Of a DNA stretch of 64,000 nucleotides, positions 50,660-60,785 are shown piece by piece. The DNA is from Rhodovarius crocodyli. GTDB lineage: Bacteria > Pseudomonadota > Alphaproteobacteria > Acetobacterales > Acetobacteraceae. Position numbers and translations under genes: made by a program. Each line of letters opens with the position of its first letter. Positions within the stretch are counted from its first letter, which is position 1. Location of the stretch: assembly GCF_004005855.1 (NCBI RefSeq), contig NZ_SACL01000002.1, positions 590,453 through 654,452 on the forward strand, read 5' to 3'. The notes beneath the pieces are model-generated. The model saw only the letters and a list, made by a program, of their open reading frames with translations, did not search any database and was not told the DNA's origin.

Positions 50660-51736
50660 ATGCGCGCCCATCTCTCCGTGCCGATGCTGCTTCTGCTCGC
50701 TGCCTGCGGGTCCACGCAAGTGGCGCGCGGCGGGGTGGAGGTGCCGACCGCCGCCTCGATGTATGCCGGAGCGAACGACGCCGGCGACCCGTTCGAGCGG
50801 GTGAACCGCCACCTGTACGACGTGAACTACGAGCTGGACGAGAGCGTCTTCCGCCCGGTGGCCGAGACCTATCGTGCCGTGGTGCCGGAATACGGGCGCA
50901 CGCGGGTGCGGACCTTCCTGCAGAACCTGGGTGAGCCGCTGATCTTCGCGAACAACCTGCTGCAGCTGCGCTTCGATGCCGCGGGCACCACCATGGGCCG
51001 CTTCGCGCTGAACACCACGCTCGGCGGGCTCGGGCTGTTCGATGTGGCGGCCGACCAGGGACTGCGCCGCCAGACCGGCGATTTCGGGCAGACCATGGCG
51101 CGCTACGGCATGCCGGGCGGCCCCTATCTGATGTTGCCCATCCTGGGGCCGAGCAATGTGCGCGATGCCGTGGGCGACGGCATCGAGAGCTTCGGCAACC
51201 CGCTGCAGCTCGCGCTCGGCCCGTATCTGTCGGCCTATACGCTGCGCACGCTGAACATCACGCGCGGGGCGCTGGGCGGCGTGGACCTGCGCGCCGAGAA
51301 CCTGGACACGCTGGATGTGCTGCGCGCCGACAGCCTGGACGGCTATGCCCGGCTGCGCAGCGTGATCCGCCAGCGCCGCGACGCCGACATCATGGAGGCC
51401 CACCCGCGCGCCGCGCGCGACGTGGCCGCGGGCGGCGCCCCCGCCGTGCTGGACGACCCCGGTGCCGGCCCCACCGTGCTGGACGACCCCGGCACGAGCG
51501 GGCCGAGCGCCGTGGCGGTGCTGGACGACCCGGGCACCGGCAGCACGGGGTCAGCACCCGCCGCAGCGCCCGCCCAGGCGGCCCCGCGCCCGCGCGTGGA
51601 GGTCGAATGGGCCGCCCGCACCCTGCGCCAGGCCGACCTGGCCACCCCCGGCGAGGCCAGCGGCGAGGCCCTGCCGGCCGCCGGGCGCGTGGACGGGCAA
51701 TGGGCGCGCGACGTGCTGCGGGGTCGATCCCCGTAA
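50660..51736 (+). CDS. mlaA: MlaA/VacJ outer-membrane lipoprotein
   Basis: Lipobox LLLAAC with Cys16; then DPFERVNRHLYDVNYELDES, GEPLIFANNLLQLRFDAAGT and GPYLMLPILGPSNVRDAVGD, which define MlaA. It removes phospholipids from the outer leaflet with OmpC-like porins and the Mla ABC system. Unusual C-terminus: about 110 residues of Pro/Ala/Asp low complexity with three VLDDPG repeats. Divergent from the hopanoid genes. Confidence 0.88.
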   Translation: MRAHLSVPMLLLLAACGSTQVARGGVEVPTAASMYAGANDAGDPFERVNRHLYDVNYELDESVFRPVAETYRAVVPEYGRTRVRTFLQNLGEPLIFANNLLQLRFDAAGTTMGRFALNTTLGGLGLFDVAADQGLRRQTGDFGQTMARYGMPGGPYLMLPILGPSNVRDAVGDGIESFGNPLQLALGPYLSAYTLRTLNITRGALGGVDLRAENLDTLDVLRADSLDGYARLRSVIRQRRDADIMEAHPRAARDVAAGGAPAVLDDPGAGPTVLDDPGTSGPSAVAVLDDPGTGSTGSAPAAAPAQAAPRPRVEVEWAARTLRQADLATPGEASGEALPAAGRVDGQWARDVLRGRSP

Positions 51737-51797
51737 CACCTTGTCACCGGCCGGGCCCATTGCATGCGGCCCCGCCCCGGGCGAGAACACGCCGCCC

Positions 51798-52865
51798 ATG
51801 CAGATGTCCGTTTTCCTAGAGCACCTGGCCTTCGCCTTCTGCCTCGCCCTGGTTTCCGCCCTGGGCGTGGCGCTGATGATCCGTTTCCCGATCCTGGACC
51901 ATCCGGACGCGCGCAAGGCCCATCGGCGCCCCACGCCCAAGGGCGGCGGGGTGGGGGTGGTGCTGGCCTTCATGCTGGGCATGACGGTGCTGTACGGGCT
52001 GGCCGATTTCGCGCGGCTGGCGGAACCCCAGTTCCTGGGCGTGATCCTGGCGGGCTTCGCCATGGCGCTGGTCGCATTGGCCGATGACGTGAAGGATTTC
52101 CGCTTCCTGGTGAAGCTGGGGGCGCAGTTCGGCGCCGCGCTGGTGGCGGTGGCCTCCGGCCTCGTGCTGACGCGGCTGGCGCTGCCGGGCCTCGGCGTGG
52201 TGGAGCTGGGCTGGCTCGGCGTGCCGCTCACGCTGTTCTGGATCCTGGGCTGCACCAATGCGGTGAACTTCATGGACGGGTCTGACGCGCTGGTGGGGGG
52301 CGTCATGTTCCTGGCCAGCGCCGCGCTCTGCGCCGTGGCGCTCAGCCAGGGGGCCTGGTTCGTCTATGCCGCCAGCCTGTTCCTGGCGGCGGGCTTCCTG
52401 GGCTTCCTGCCTTTCAACCTGCCGCCCGCCCGCATCTTCATGGGCGATGTCGGCAGCCAGTTCGCGGGCTTCATGATGGCCGTGCTGGCGGTGGCCGCCG
52501 CGCGCTTCGATGCGCAGCAGGTCAGCGTGCTGATCGTGCCGCTGCTGATCTTCTCCCTGCTGTTCGATGCGCTGTTCACGCTGGTGCGGCGTGCCATGGC
52601 AGGGCGCTCGGTCAGCCGGCCGCACCGCACGCATCTGTACCAGATGGCCGTGCGCAGCGGGCTGTCTCCGGCCCGGGTGGCGCTGCTGCATGCGGTGTTC
52701 ACCCTGTTCCATGCGGGGCTGGTGGCGGCCTTCTTCCAGCTGACGCCGAGCCAGAAGCCGCTTGTGCTGCTGCCGGCACTCGCGGTGCAGGTGGCCTGGG
52801 CGGTGGTGGTGCTGGGCCGGATGCGCCGCGCGGGGCTGACCTTCCAGGAGCCCTCGGCGGGCTGA
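51798..52865 (+). CDS. WecA/MraY-family undecaprenyl-P sugar-phosphate transferase
   Basis: 355 residues, about ten membrane helices. Motifs: HPDARKAHRRPTPKGGGVGV, ALADDVKDFRF (Mg-binding Asp pair), NFMDGSDAL, RIFMGDVGSQFAG and PHRTHLYQ. It starts polyisoprenyl-linked glycan synthesis, probably O-antigen or exopolysaccharide. The ATG at 51798 ends a 61-bp gap after mlaA. Confidence 0.88.
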   Translation: MQMSVFLEHLAFAFCLALVSALGVALMIRFPILDHPDARKAHRRPTPKGGGVGVVLAFMLGMTVLYGLADFARLAEPQFLGVILAGFAMALVALADDVKDFRFLVKLGAQFGAALVAVASGLVLTRLALPGLGVVELGWLGVPLTLFWILGCTNAVNFMDGSDALVGGVMFLASAALCAVALSQGAWFVYAASLFLAAGFLGFLPFNLPPARIFMGDVGSQFAGFMMAVLAVAAARFDAQQVSVLIVPLLIFSLLFDALFTLVRRAMAGRSVSRPHRTHLYQMAVRSGLSPARVALLHAVFTLFHAGLVAAFFQLTPSQKPLVLLPALAVQVAWAVVVLGRMRRAGLTFQEPSAG

Positions 52866-53088
52866 TCGCCTCGTCGATGCCGCGTGCCGGGGGCCGATAC
52901 GCTCCCGGACGCATGCGGCGCTGTGCATCAGGCTGGGGCAATCCGTATCCAGGCGCATGCCGCCGGGGCAGCCTTGCCGCATCAGGCTGTATGATCGTCT
53001 GGTTCGTACAAGTTGACACTCTCCATCGCGCGGCCTGCCATGAGGGCCATGCATTCGCCCCCGTTCCGGGGGCTTCCGGAGAGCCGTT

Positions 53089-54498
53089 TTGCCCGCCCTT
53101 GCCGTTACCCCGCTGCCCGCCGACGCCCCGCGGCGCCGCATCGCCTATGACCCCCGCAACCCCCTGGCGCGCCCCTTCGCGTCACAGCTCGGGGCCTTTC
53201 GGTCCGGTACCTCCACACCGCGCGCCTTCCTGGAGGAATGCCTCGACACGCTGACCCGTGACGAGCCCGCCATCGCGGCCTTCGTGACGCTGGGGCTGGA
53301 CGCCGCGCGCGCGTCCGCCGATGCCGCCACCGCCCGTTGGCGTGAGGGGCGCCCGCTGTCGCTGGTCGACGGCATGCCCATCGCGGTGAAGGACATGATC
53401 GAGACCATCGACATGCCCACCCAGATGAACAGCCCGATCTTCGCGGGCTGGCAATCACGCCGGGATGCCGCCTGCGTGGCCGCTATGCGCCAGGCGGGCG
53501 CGGTGATCGTGGGCAAATCCGTCACGACCGAATTCGCCTGCGGCAATTCCGGCCCCACCCGCAACCCGTATGACAGCGCGCGCACGCCGGGCGGTTCCTC
53601 CAGCGGGTCCGCGGCCTCGGTGGGGGCGGGCATGGTCAGCATGGGGTTCGGCACCCAGACCCACGGCTCCACGATCCGCCCGGCCGGCTATTGCGGCGCC
53701 TATGGGCTGAAGCCCAGCCTGGGCGCGCTGCATACGGGGGGCCTTGCGCCGCTCGGCCCCACGCTGGACCACCTGGGCATCATCGCCGCCAGCCTGGAGG
53801 ATGCCTGGACCAGTGCGAAGGCCATTGCCTCCATTGCCGGCGGCACGCCCCCGCACCCCGGCATGCGCGGGCCGATGGAGACCCCGGCGGCGCTGCGCCC
53901 CGCCACCCTGGTGCGGCTGAACACGCTGGGCTGGGCGGAGACGCCCGCTTCCTCTCAGGCGGCCTTCGAGGCGGCGGTCTCGGCCATCGCCGCGGCGGGC
54001 GTGACCATCCTCGATGCCTCCAACGACGCCGGGGTGGCGGCGCTGGAAGCCGAGCTCGCCCGTATCGACGATTACGCGACCGACCTGCTGGCCTGGGAAT
54101 CCCGCGCCGCGCTCGGGGCCTATCGGGCCCATGGCGACCACATGGTGGGCGCGCGCGTGCATGACCTGCTGGAGCGCGCGGCCGGCATGGACACCGCCCG
54201 CTATGAGCGCGGCCTGGCCGGTCGGCAGCGCCTGCGCGACCTGGTGGCGGGCTTCGCCGGCCGGGTGCAGGGCTTCGTCATGCTGTCCTCCAGCGGGCCG
54301 GCCATCGCGGACCATGCCTATACCGGGTCCCGCAACTACGCCTTGCCCTGGACGATGGTGGCCGCGCCCTCGATCTCGCTGCCGCTGCTGGTGGACCAGG
54401 AACTGCCGCTGGGCCTGCAGATCGCGGGCTTTGCCGAGGGCGACGCCGAGACCTGCGCCATCGGCGCCTGGCTGCGCGACACGCTGCTGAAGCATTGA
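53089..54498 (+). CDS. Amidase-signature enzyme (469 aa)
   Basis: TTG start with GGAGAG upstream. Catalytic triad: Lys101 (PIAVKDMI), cis-Ser in TPGGSSSGSAA (about Ser172) and nucleophile Ser194 (THGSTIRPAG). Hydrolyses an amide of unknown structure. Twelve bp... 11 bp upstream of a Bug-type binding protein, which may deliver the substrate. Confidence 0.85.
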   Translation: MPALAVTPLPADAPRRRIAYDPRNPLARPFASQLGAFRSGTSTPRAFLEECLDTLTRDEPAIAAFVTLGLDAARASADAATARWREGRPLSLVDGMPIAVKDMIETIDMPTQMNSPIFAGWQSRRDAACVAAMRQAGAVIVGKSVTTEFACGNSGPTRNPYDSARTPGGSSSGSAASVGAGMVSMGFGTQTHGSTIRPAGYCGAYGLKPSLGALHTGGLAPLGPTLDHLGIIAASLEDAWTSAKAIASIAGGTPPHPGMRGPMETPAALRPATLVRLNTLGWAETPASSQAAFEAAVSAIAAAGVTILDASNDAGVAALEAELARIDDYATDLLAWESRAALGAYRAHGDHMVGARVHDLLERAAGMDTARYERGLAGRQRLRDLVAGFAGRVQGFVMLSSSGPAIADHAYTGSRNYALPWTMVAAPSISLPLLVDQELPLGLQIAGFAEGDAETCAIGAWLRDTLLKH

Positions 54499-54509
54499 GA
54501 GGAACCGAC

Positions 54510-55475
54510 ATGACCCTTCGACGCACCCTGCTGGGCGCCGCCCCCGCGCTGCTCGCGGCTCCCGCCTTGGCCCAGACCAGCTTCGCCACCCGCCCGATCC
54601 GCATGGTCGTGGGCTATCCGCCCGGCGGCACCACCGATGTCGCGGCGCGGCTGATGGCGCCGCGCATGCAGGCCATGCTGGGCCAGCCCGTGGTCGTGGA
54701 GAACCGTACCGGCGCCAGCGGCAATATCGGCACCGAATACGTGGTGCGCGCCCCGGCCGACGGCCACACCATCCTGATGGGCACCATCGGCGCGCTGTCC
54801 ATCAACCCCACCTTGTACGGCAACCTGCCCTTCGACCCGCAGACGGACCTGACGCCGATCACGCGGGTGGCGCAGATCGTGAACGTGCTGGCGGTGCCCA
54901 CCAGCAAGCCCTGGCGGACGGCCGCCGATGTCGTTGCCGCCGCGCGTGCCAATCCGCTGACCTATGGTTCCTCGGGTTCGGGCGGCGCGGGGCACCTGGC
55001 GGGCGAGCAGCTGAACGTCATGGCCGGGCTGCGCAACATCCACGCGCCCTATCGCGGCGGCGCGCCCATGATCACCGACATCGCCAACGGCACGCTGGAT
55101 TTCGGCTTCACCCCTGTCTCGGGCGCCAAGCCCCTGGCCGATGCGGGGCGGCTGCGCATCCTCGCGGTTTCGACCCTGGCCCGCAGCGCGCAGATCCCCG
55201 ATGTGCCGGCCCTGGCGGAGACGCCGGGCCTCGCCGGCTTCGACATGCAGGACTGGAGCGCGCTGATGGCGCCGAAGGGCCTGCCGGCAGCCATCCAGCA
55301 GGCGCTGCACGCCGCCGCCGTGGCGGCGCTGGCCGAGCCCGAACTGGTCGCGGCCTTCACCCAGCGCGCGCTGGACGCCACGCCCTCAAGCCCTGAGGAA
55401 ACGGCGGCCTTCCTGCGGGCGGAGACGGCGAAGTGGACGCCGATCATCCGGGCATCTGGCGCGACGCCGACCTGA
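54510..55475 (+). CDS. Bug/TctC-type periplasmic solute-binding protein
   Basis: 321 residues: Tat/Sec-like signal MTLRRTLLGAAPALLAAPAL AQ, then RPIRMVVGYPPGGTTDVAAR, a hallmark of the Bug family, and GSSGSGGAGHLAGEQLN. These receptors bind carboxylates or amides in the periplasm; the membrane TctAB subunits are not in the window. Probably cotranscribed with the amidase. Confidence 0.9.
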   Translation: MTLRRTLLGAAPALLAAPALAQTSFATRPIRMVVGYPPGGTTDVAARLMAPRMQAMLGQPVVVENRTGASGNIGTEYVVRAPADGHTILMGTIGALSINPTLYGNLPFDPQTDLTPITRVAQIVNVLAVPTSKPWRTAADVVAAARANPLTYGSSGSGGAGHLAGEQLNVMAGLRNIHAPYRGGAPMITDIANGTLDFGFTPVSGAKPLADAGRLRILAVSTLARSAQIPDVPALAETPGLAGFDMQDWSALMAPKGLPAAIQQALHAAAVAALAEPELVAAFTQRALDATPSSPEETAAFLRAETAKWTPIIRASGATPT

Positions 55476-55496
55476 CCCTGCGGGCGGGCGGGCGTC

Positions 55497-56216
55497 TCAG
55501 ACCAGTCCGCCGCCGCCATCCACCGCGATGACCTGGCCGGTGCCGTAGGTCTGGCGCATGGCATAGAGATAGGCTTCGGCCACTTCGGCCGTCTCCCCTG
55601 CATGGCCGGCCGGCAGCGTCTCGGCGGTCGTCCGGTAGAGCGCCTCGCGGTCCGCCTCCGTCATGTCCGACCACAGCGGCGACCTGACGATGCCCGGCGC
55701 CACGATGTTGACCCGGAGCGGCGCCAACTCGACCGCCAGCGCGCGGGTCAGCCCCTCCATCGCGCTGCAGATGCTGGCACCCAGCGCCCAGCCGGCGCGC
55801 GGCCGCGTGGCGGCCAGGCCCGAGGTGAAGGTGATCGACCCGCCCGGGCGGATATGGGGGCTGCCATGCTTGGCGGCCATCAGGGCGCCGAAATAGCGCA
55901 GGCCGAAGTAGCTGAGCGCGACGTCCAGCCGCATGTCCGGCAGCAGGCCGAGCTTCAGCGGCCCGCCCGCGGTGAAGACCAGGTGGTCGAAGGCGCCCAG
56001 CCCGGCGAACAGCCCCGCCACCGCGGCCGCGTCGCTCAGGTCAAGGGCATGGCCTTCGGCCTGCGCGGGCAGGGTGGCCAGCGCCTCATCCACCCGCGCC
56101 TGCCGGCTTGAGGCGATGACGACCGTGGCACCTTGTCCGGCCGCCGCCTGCGCCACCGCCAGCCCGATGCCCGAGCTGCCGCCCAGCACGATGATCCGTT
56201 TGCCTGTAAGGGTCAT
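55497..56216 (-). CDS. SDR-family protein lacking the catalytic Tyr-Lys
   Basis: Rossmann motif GGSSGIG at residues 12-18 and NNAG-like VFTAGGP are present. At the position of YxxxK the sequence reads ALGASICSAMEGL, with Gly for Tyr and Cys for Lys. It may bind NAD(P) without the usual chemistry. Divergent from a LysR-type gene that probably controls it. Confidence 0.8.
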   Translation of the reverse strand: MTLTGKRIIVLGGSSGIGLAVAQAAAGQGATVVIASSRQARVDEALATLPAQAEGHALDLSDAAAVAGLFAGLGAFDHLVFTAGGPLKLGLLPDMRLDVALSYFGLRYFGALMAAKHGSPHIRPGGSITFTSGLAATRPRAGWALGASICSAMEGLTRALAVELAPLRVNIVAPGIVRSPLWSDMTEADREALYRTTAETLPAGHAGETAEVAEAYLYAMRQTYGTGQVIAVDGGGGLV

Positions 56217-56313
56217 GGAATGTCTCCGTCGCTTGTGACGGGGACCGATATCCTCCCTTGACGGAAATGCTCACAGCGCAGCTTTGTCTCTCTCATAGTG
56301 ACGGAAAATCATC

Positions 56314-57216
56314 ATGGGCTTCGATGGCAGATTGCTGGCGGGCATAGGCGTGATGCAGGCGGTGGTGGAATCGGGCAGTTTTGCCCGTGCCGGCGAGGCC
56401 TTGGGCCTGACGCCGTCGGGTGTCAGCCGGGCGGTGTCGCGGCTGGAGGCACGGGTGGGGCTGCGCATATTCGAGCGCTCACCTCGGCTGGTGGCGCTGA
56501 CCGAGGAAGGCCGCCGCTTTCATGCCCAGGTCGCGCCCCTGCTCGCAGGGATCGAGGAGGCGGCGCAGGAGGCCGCCGGAGCCTCCGCCGCCGTGCGGGG
56601 GCGGCTGCGCATCAACGCCGACCCCTGGTTCGCCCGCTTCGTGCTGGCCCCGCGCCTGCCGGAATTCCTGGCGACGTATCCGGCACTGTCCCTGGAACTG
56701 GTCGTGCGAGACACGCTGGGTGACCTGGTGGCGGAGGGGTTCGACGCCGCGGTGCGCTTCGGGGAGCCTGCGCAGTCAGGGCTGATGGCGCGCAAGCTGC
56801 TGGAGACCCGGGTGCTGGCCTGCGCCTCGCCGGGCTATGTCGCGCGCCACGGCATGCCCCTGCATCCGCGTGATCTCGAGCGCCACGAATGCCTGTTCTA
56901 CCGCGACCCGGCCACCGGGAGGCCCTTTCCCTGGGAATTCCAGGGCCATGGCCAGGTGGTCGAGGTGAAGGTGAGCGGCCGCACCGTGACCAACGACCTG
57001 GCCACGAAGCTGGCCGCTTGTGTGGCGGGGCTCGGAGTCGCGCAGAGCATCGAGATCGGGCTTGGAGATGCCTTCGCGCGCGGCGAACTCGTGCAGCTGC
57101 TGCCGGACTGGGCGGAGGAGCGGTATCCACTCTATGCCTACCACCTCTCCCGACACCGGGTCCCCGCGAAGGTCAGGGCCTTCCTGGACTTCGTCGTGGC
57201 CAGGACCCCGGGCTGA
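56314..57216 (+). CDS. LysR-family transcriptional regulator (300 aa)
   Basis: N-terminal HTH (GSFARAGEALGLTPSGVSRA VSRLE) and a substrate-binding domain (LRINADPWFARFVLAPRLPE; PGRVTNDLATKLAACVAGLG-like). Divergent from the SDR gene with 97 bp between, the usual autoregulated LysR layout. Confidence 0.9.
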   Translation: MGFDGRLLAGIGVMQAVVESGSFARAGEALGLTPSGVSRAVSRLEARVGLRIFERSPRLVALTEEGRRFHAQVAPLLAGIEEAAQEAAGASAAVRGRLRINADPWFARFVLAPRLPEFLATYPALSLELVVRDTLGDLVAEGFDAAVRFGEPAQSGLMARKLLETRVLACASPGYVARHGMPLHPRDLERHECLFYRDPATGRPFPWEFQGHGQVVEVKVSGRTVTNDLATKLAACVAGLGVAQSIEIGLGDAFARGELVQLLPDWAEERYPLYAYHLSRHRVPAKVRAFLDFVVARTPG

Positions 57217-57222
57217 GGGGGG

Positions 57223-57420
57223 TCAGCCCCTCAACAGCATCAGCAGCAGCACGAACATCGCCAGCGCCGCACCCTGGAACAGGATGCGGTACTGCATCAG
57301 CCGGTTGGAGCGCGCGGGGTCCGGGTTGCCGCGCGCCATCTGGAACAGGCCCATCACCAGGGCGATGACGGTGGCCGCCATCGCCAGCGGCACCAGGACC
57401 GAGAGGATCGTGACCATCAT
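57223..57420 (-). CDS. HIG1-domain twin-transmembrane protein (65 aa)
   Basis: Two membrane helices flank the conserved loop MARGNPDPARSNRLMQYRIL FQG, the HIG1 signature associated with respiratory complexes. ATG overlaps the stop of the molybdenum-enzyme gene (ATGA). Confidence 0.78.
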   Translation of the reverse strand: MMVTILSVLVPLAMAATVIALVMGLFQMARGNPDPARSNRLMQYRILFQGAALAMFVLLLMLLRG

Positions 57421-59723
57421 GCGGCACAGGCCTTCCATATCACTTCGGGGGTCGCCGGCATGTCCACCTGGCGGCCGCCCAGCGCATCAACCAGCGCGTT
57501 GACCATGGCGGGCGGGCTGCCGACGGCGCCTGCCTCGCCCGCGCCCTTCACCCCCATCGGGTTGGTGGTGCAGGGAATTTCCATCAGCTCCACCTCGATG
57601 TCCGGCAGATCCGACGCGCGGGGCAGGGCATAGTCCATGAAGCTGGCCGAGAGAAGCTGCCCCGACTCCGGATCATAGGCCGTGCGTTCCAGCACCGCCT
57701 GGCCGATGCCCTGCGCCACGCCGCCATGCACCTGGCCGCGCACGATCAGCGGGTTCAGCGCATGGCCCACATCATCCACCACGACGTAGTGCGGGATGGA
57801 GACGAGGCCCGTCTCCGGGTCCAACTCCACCTCCGCGATGTGGCAGCCGTTGGGGAAGGTGTGGGCGGGGATGGGGGCGACCTCGGCCGCGTCCAGCAGG
57901 GTCACGCTCTCACCGCGCGCGGCGCGTTCGCGCTGGGAGAGGGCGAGTTCCAGGATGCCGATGCCCTTATCCGTGCCGGCCACGGCGAAGCGGCCCTGCG
58001 TGAACTCGATGTCGGCGGTGGCGGCTTCCAGCGCCTCGCCGGCGGCCTGCTTGCCCTTCTCGATCACGGTGGCGGTGGTGGCCAGGATGGCCGTGCCTTC
58101 GGAATACAGGCTGCGCGCGCCGCCCGTGCCGCCGCCGGTCGGCACCTCGTCGGTGTCACCCTGGCGGATGCGGATCTTCTCGATCGGAATGCCCAGCTCA
58201 TGGCTGGTCATCATCGCATAGGCCGTCTCATGCCCCTGGCCGGTGGATTGGGTGCCGACCCAGACCTCGGCGAAGCCGTCCTGGGTGAAGCGGACTTCGG
58301 CGCGTTCGGAGGCATCGCCGCCCGTGGCCTCCAGGTAATAGGCGAGGCCGATGCCGCGCTTGCGGCCGGCGGCCTCCGAGGCAGCCTTGCGGGCCGCGAA
58401 GCCCGCCCAATCGGCCTTCTGCAGCGCGGCATCCAGCACGGTGGCGAATTCGCCGCTGTCGTATTTCTGGCCGACCGCGGTGGTGTAGGGCATGGCCTCG
58501 GGCCCCACGATGTTGCGGCGGCGCAGCTCGATCCGGTCGATGCCCAGCTCCCGCGCGGCGGTGTCGATCAGGCGCTCGACCAGGTAGTTGCTCTCAGGAC
58601 GGCCGGCGCCGCGATAGGCGTCGACCGGCACGGTGTTGGTCAGCACGCCGATGACGTTCGCGTAGATCGCCTGGAAGTTATAGATGCTGGCCAGCACCTT
58701 GGTGCCCGCCCCGGTCGGGATGAAGGGCGCGAAGGTCGACAGATAGGCGCCCATCCCGGCCACGTTGCGGGTCCGCAGGGCCAGGAACTTCCCGTCCTTG
58801 TCCAGCGCCAGCTCACCGGTCGTGATGTTGTCGCGGCCATGGGTGTCGGAGAGGAACGCTTCGCTGCGCTCGCTCGTCCATTTCACCGGGCGGCCCACCT
58901 TGCGGGCGGCATAGGCGCACAGCGCGTATTCGGCATACAGATACAGCTTCATGCCGAAGCCGCCGCCGACATCGGGGGTGACGACGCGGATCTGCTTCGG
59001 ATCCACCTTCAGCACCACCTTGGCCAGCAGGTCCCGCACCAGCCAGGAGCCCTGGGTGGTGCAATGGAGCGTGAACTTGCCGCTGGCCGCATCGTATTCC
59101 GCGCCGCAGGCCCGGCCTTCCATGCTGTTCACGATGATGCGGTTGTTCACCACCGTCAGCGTGGTGACGTGGGCGGCCTGCGCGAACAGCGCCTCGGCCT
59201 CGGCCTTCTTCCCGGCCTCCCAGTCGAAGCAGATGTTGTTGGCGACACCGGGCCAGACCAGCGGCTGGCCGGGGGCGGTCGCGGTGGCGAGGTCCGTGAC
59301 GGAGGGCAGCTCCGCATAGTCGATCTCGATCGCCTCGGCCGCGTCGCGCGCGGCCTTCAGGCTGTCGGCCACCACGAAGGCCACCGGGTCACCCACATGG
59401 CGCACCGTGTCGGTGGCCAGCGGCAGGCGGGGCGTCTCGCCGCGCGGGGAGCCGTCGCGGTTCTTCATCGGGATGACGCAGGGCACCTCGCCCACGCCCT
59501 CCGCCGCCAGCTCGGCGCCCGTGACGATGGCGAGCACGCCGGGCATGGCGGCGGCCGCGGCGGTGTCGATCGCGGCGATGCGCGCATGGGCATGCGGGCT
59601 GCGCAGCACATAGCCGAAGCTCTGGCCGGGCAGGGCGATGTCGTCGGTGTAGCGCCCGCCGCCGATCAGCAGGCGGGGGTCCTCGATACGACGCAGCGAC
59701 TGGCTGAGGCCGAACTTGGCCAT
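57417..59723 (-). CDS. Xanthine dehydrogenase-family molybdopterin-binding subunit (768 aa)
   Basis: ATG at 59723 ([23 protein letters not shown]). It has the Mo-binding subunit motifs [27 protein letters not shown] (the loop of CO-dehydrogenase-like enzymes, here without the selanyl-Cys motif) and the catalytic Glu in [14 protein letters not shown]. It hydroxylates an aldehyde or heterocycle. The FAD and 2Fe-2S subunits usually encoded beside it are absent here. Confidence 0.9.
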   Translation of the reverse strand: MAKFGLSQSLRRIEDPRLLIGGGRYTDDIALPGQSFGYVLRSPHAHARIAAIDTAAAAAMPGVLAIVTGAELAAEGVGEVPCVIPMKNRDGSPRGETPRLPLATDTVRHVGDPVAFVVADSLKAARDAAEAIEIDYAELPSVTDLATATAPGQPLVWPGVANNICFDWEAGKKAEAEALFAQAAHVTTLTVVNNRIIVNSMEGRACGAEYDAASGKFTLHCTTQGSWLVRDLLAKVVLKVDPKQIRVVTPDVGGGFGMKLYLYAEYALCAYAARKVGRPVKWTSERSEAFLSDTHGRDNITTGELALDKDGKFLALRTRNVAGMGAYLSTFAPFIPTGAGTKVLASIYNFQAIYANVIGVLTNTVPVDAYRGAGRPESNYLVERLIDTAARELGIDRIELRRRNIVGPEAMPYTTAVGQKYDSGEFATVLDAALQKADWAGFAARKAASEAAGRKRGIGLAYYLEATGGDASERAEVRFTQDGFAEVWVGTQSTGQGHETAYAMMTSHELGIPIEKIRIRQGDTDEVPTGGGTGGARSLYSEGTAILATTATVIEKGKQAAGEALEAATADIEFTQGRFAVAGTDKGIGILELALSQRERAARGESVTLLDAAEVAPIPAHTFPNGCHIAEVELDPETGLVSIPHYVVVDDVGHALNPLIVRGQVHGGVAQGIGQAVLERTAYDPESGQLLSASFMDYALPRASDLPDIEVELMEIPCTTNPMGVKGAGEAGAVGSPPAMVNALVDALGGRQVDMPATPEVIWKACAA

Positions 59724-59793
59724 GGCTTTTCTCCCTGTTCCGACTTCTGGACAGGGAGAATGGGGGCTGAACGCGATTTCGGAAAGGGTGGCG

Positions 59794-60546
59794 TTAGGGC
59801 CGCCCGCCCTCGACCGGCAGCACCTGGCCCGTGATCCAGCTCGCCTGCTCACTGGCCAGGAACATCACGGCATGCGCGATGTCCTCGGGCTCACCCAGGC
59901 GCCCGGTGCTGAGCTGGGCCAGAACCTGGGTCTTCTTTTCCTCGCTGTAGCCGTTCCACTGGTCGATGGCGTCCGGCCCGGACAGGATCAGCCCCGGCGC
60001 CACCGTGTTGGCCGTGATGCCAAGCGGCCCGAGCCCCACGGAAAGCTGGCGCGTCAGCCCGATCGCCGCGTGCTTGGCCGCCGTATAGGCATGCAGCCCG
60101 GTGCGGCTGGCGCGCAGCCCGGCGCCGGAGGAGACGATGACGATCCGCCCCCACTTGTTCTTCGCCATCTCGGGCGCCGCAGCCTGCGAAAGCCACAGGC
60201 CGGTCTTTACATTGGCGTCCATGATGCGGTCCCAGTTCGCATCGTTGATCTCGGCCAGCTGCAGCCCGCCCAGCCCGCAAGGGCCGCCGGCCGCCAGCGC
60301 CAGCACGTCGAGGCGCCCCTCGGCCGCGACCACGGCGCGGACCACGCCGGCCGCCGCCGCCTGGTCCGACAGATCCGCCACATGGGCGGTGATGCCCAGT
60401 TCCTGGCCCACCTGCATGATGCGCGGGTCGCGGTCGACCACATGCACACGGGCGCCGGCGTCGCGGAAACCCACGCAGATCGCGCGGCCGATGCCCTGGG
60501 CGCCGCCGCTGACCAGCACTGTGCGGTTATTGAACCTGATATCCAT
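59794..60546 (-). CDS. SDR-family oxidoreductase (250 aa)
   Basis: Cofactor motif SGGAQGIG (residues 13-20), catalytic Ser in IVIVSSGAG and YTAAKHA with Tyr/Lys intact. C-terminal LPVEGGRP. Substrate unknown. Starts just before a block of intergenic repeats. Confidence 0.88.
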   Translation of the reverse strand: MDIRFNNRTVLVSGGAQGIGRAICVGFRDAGARVHVVDRDPRIMQVGQELGITAHVADLSDQAAAAGVVRAVVAAEGRLDVLALAAGGPCGLGGLQLAEINDANWDRIMDANVKTGLWLSQAAAPEMAKNKWGRIVIVSSGAGLRASRTGLHAYTAAKHAAIGLTRQLSVGLGPLGITANTVAPGLILSGPDAIDQWNGYSEEKKTQVLAQLSTGRLGEPEDIAHAVMFLASEQASWITGQVLPVEGGRP

Positions 60547-60660
60547 CTCTGCTCCTCAGCCGAGGGCTTCGCCCCCGGGCCCCCACCAAGGGCGCTGCCC
60601 TTGGAACCCGCCAAAGGCCGAAAGGCCTTTGGAAACCATGGACTGGCGCTTCGGCTTGAT

Positions 60661-60785
60661 AGTTCCGGCGCCAATTTATTATTGAAAATCAAATGGAAAG
60701 ACGCTTCCAAGCCTTGGTGCCAAGTGCCTGGGGTCCAGGGCCGCTACGGTCCTGGCGGGGGCTCGGGGGCAAAGCCCCCGCCTCA
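60661..60785. repeat. Intergenic repeat, copy A
   Basis: An approximately 125-bp element. Its core 60730-60761 is the exact reverse complement of 62833-62864 (32 of 32). Ends in a G5CAAAGC5-type hairpin next to the monooxygenase stop. Confidence 0.75.

Noticed and set aside
51816..53141. 441-codon minus-strand frame
   Set aside because: Antisense to the WecA/MraY-like gene, which has all family motifs.
57726..59834. 702-codon plus-strand frame
   Set aside because: Antisense shadow of the molybdopterin subunit; repetitive His/Gly/Arg composition.
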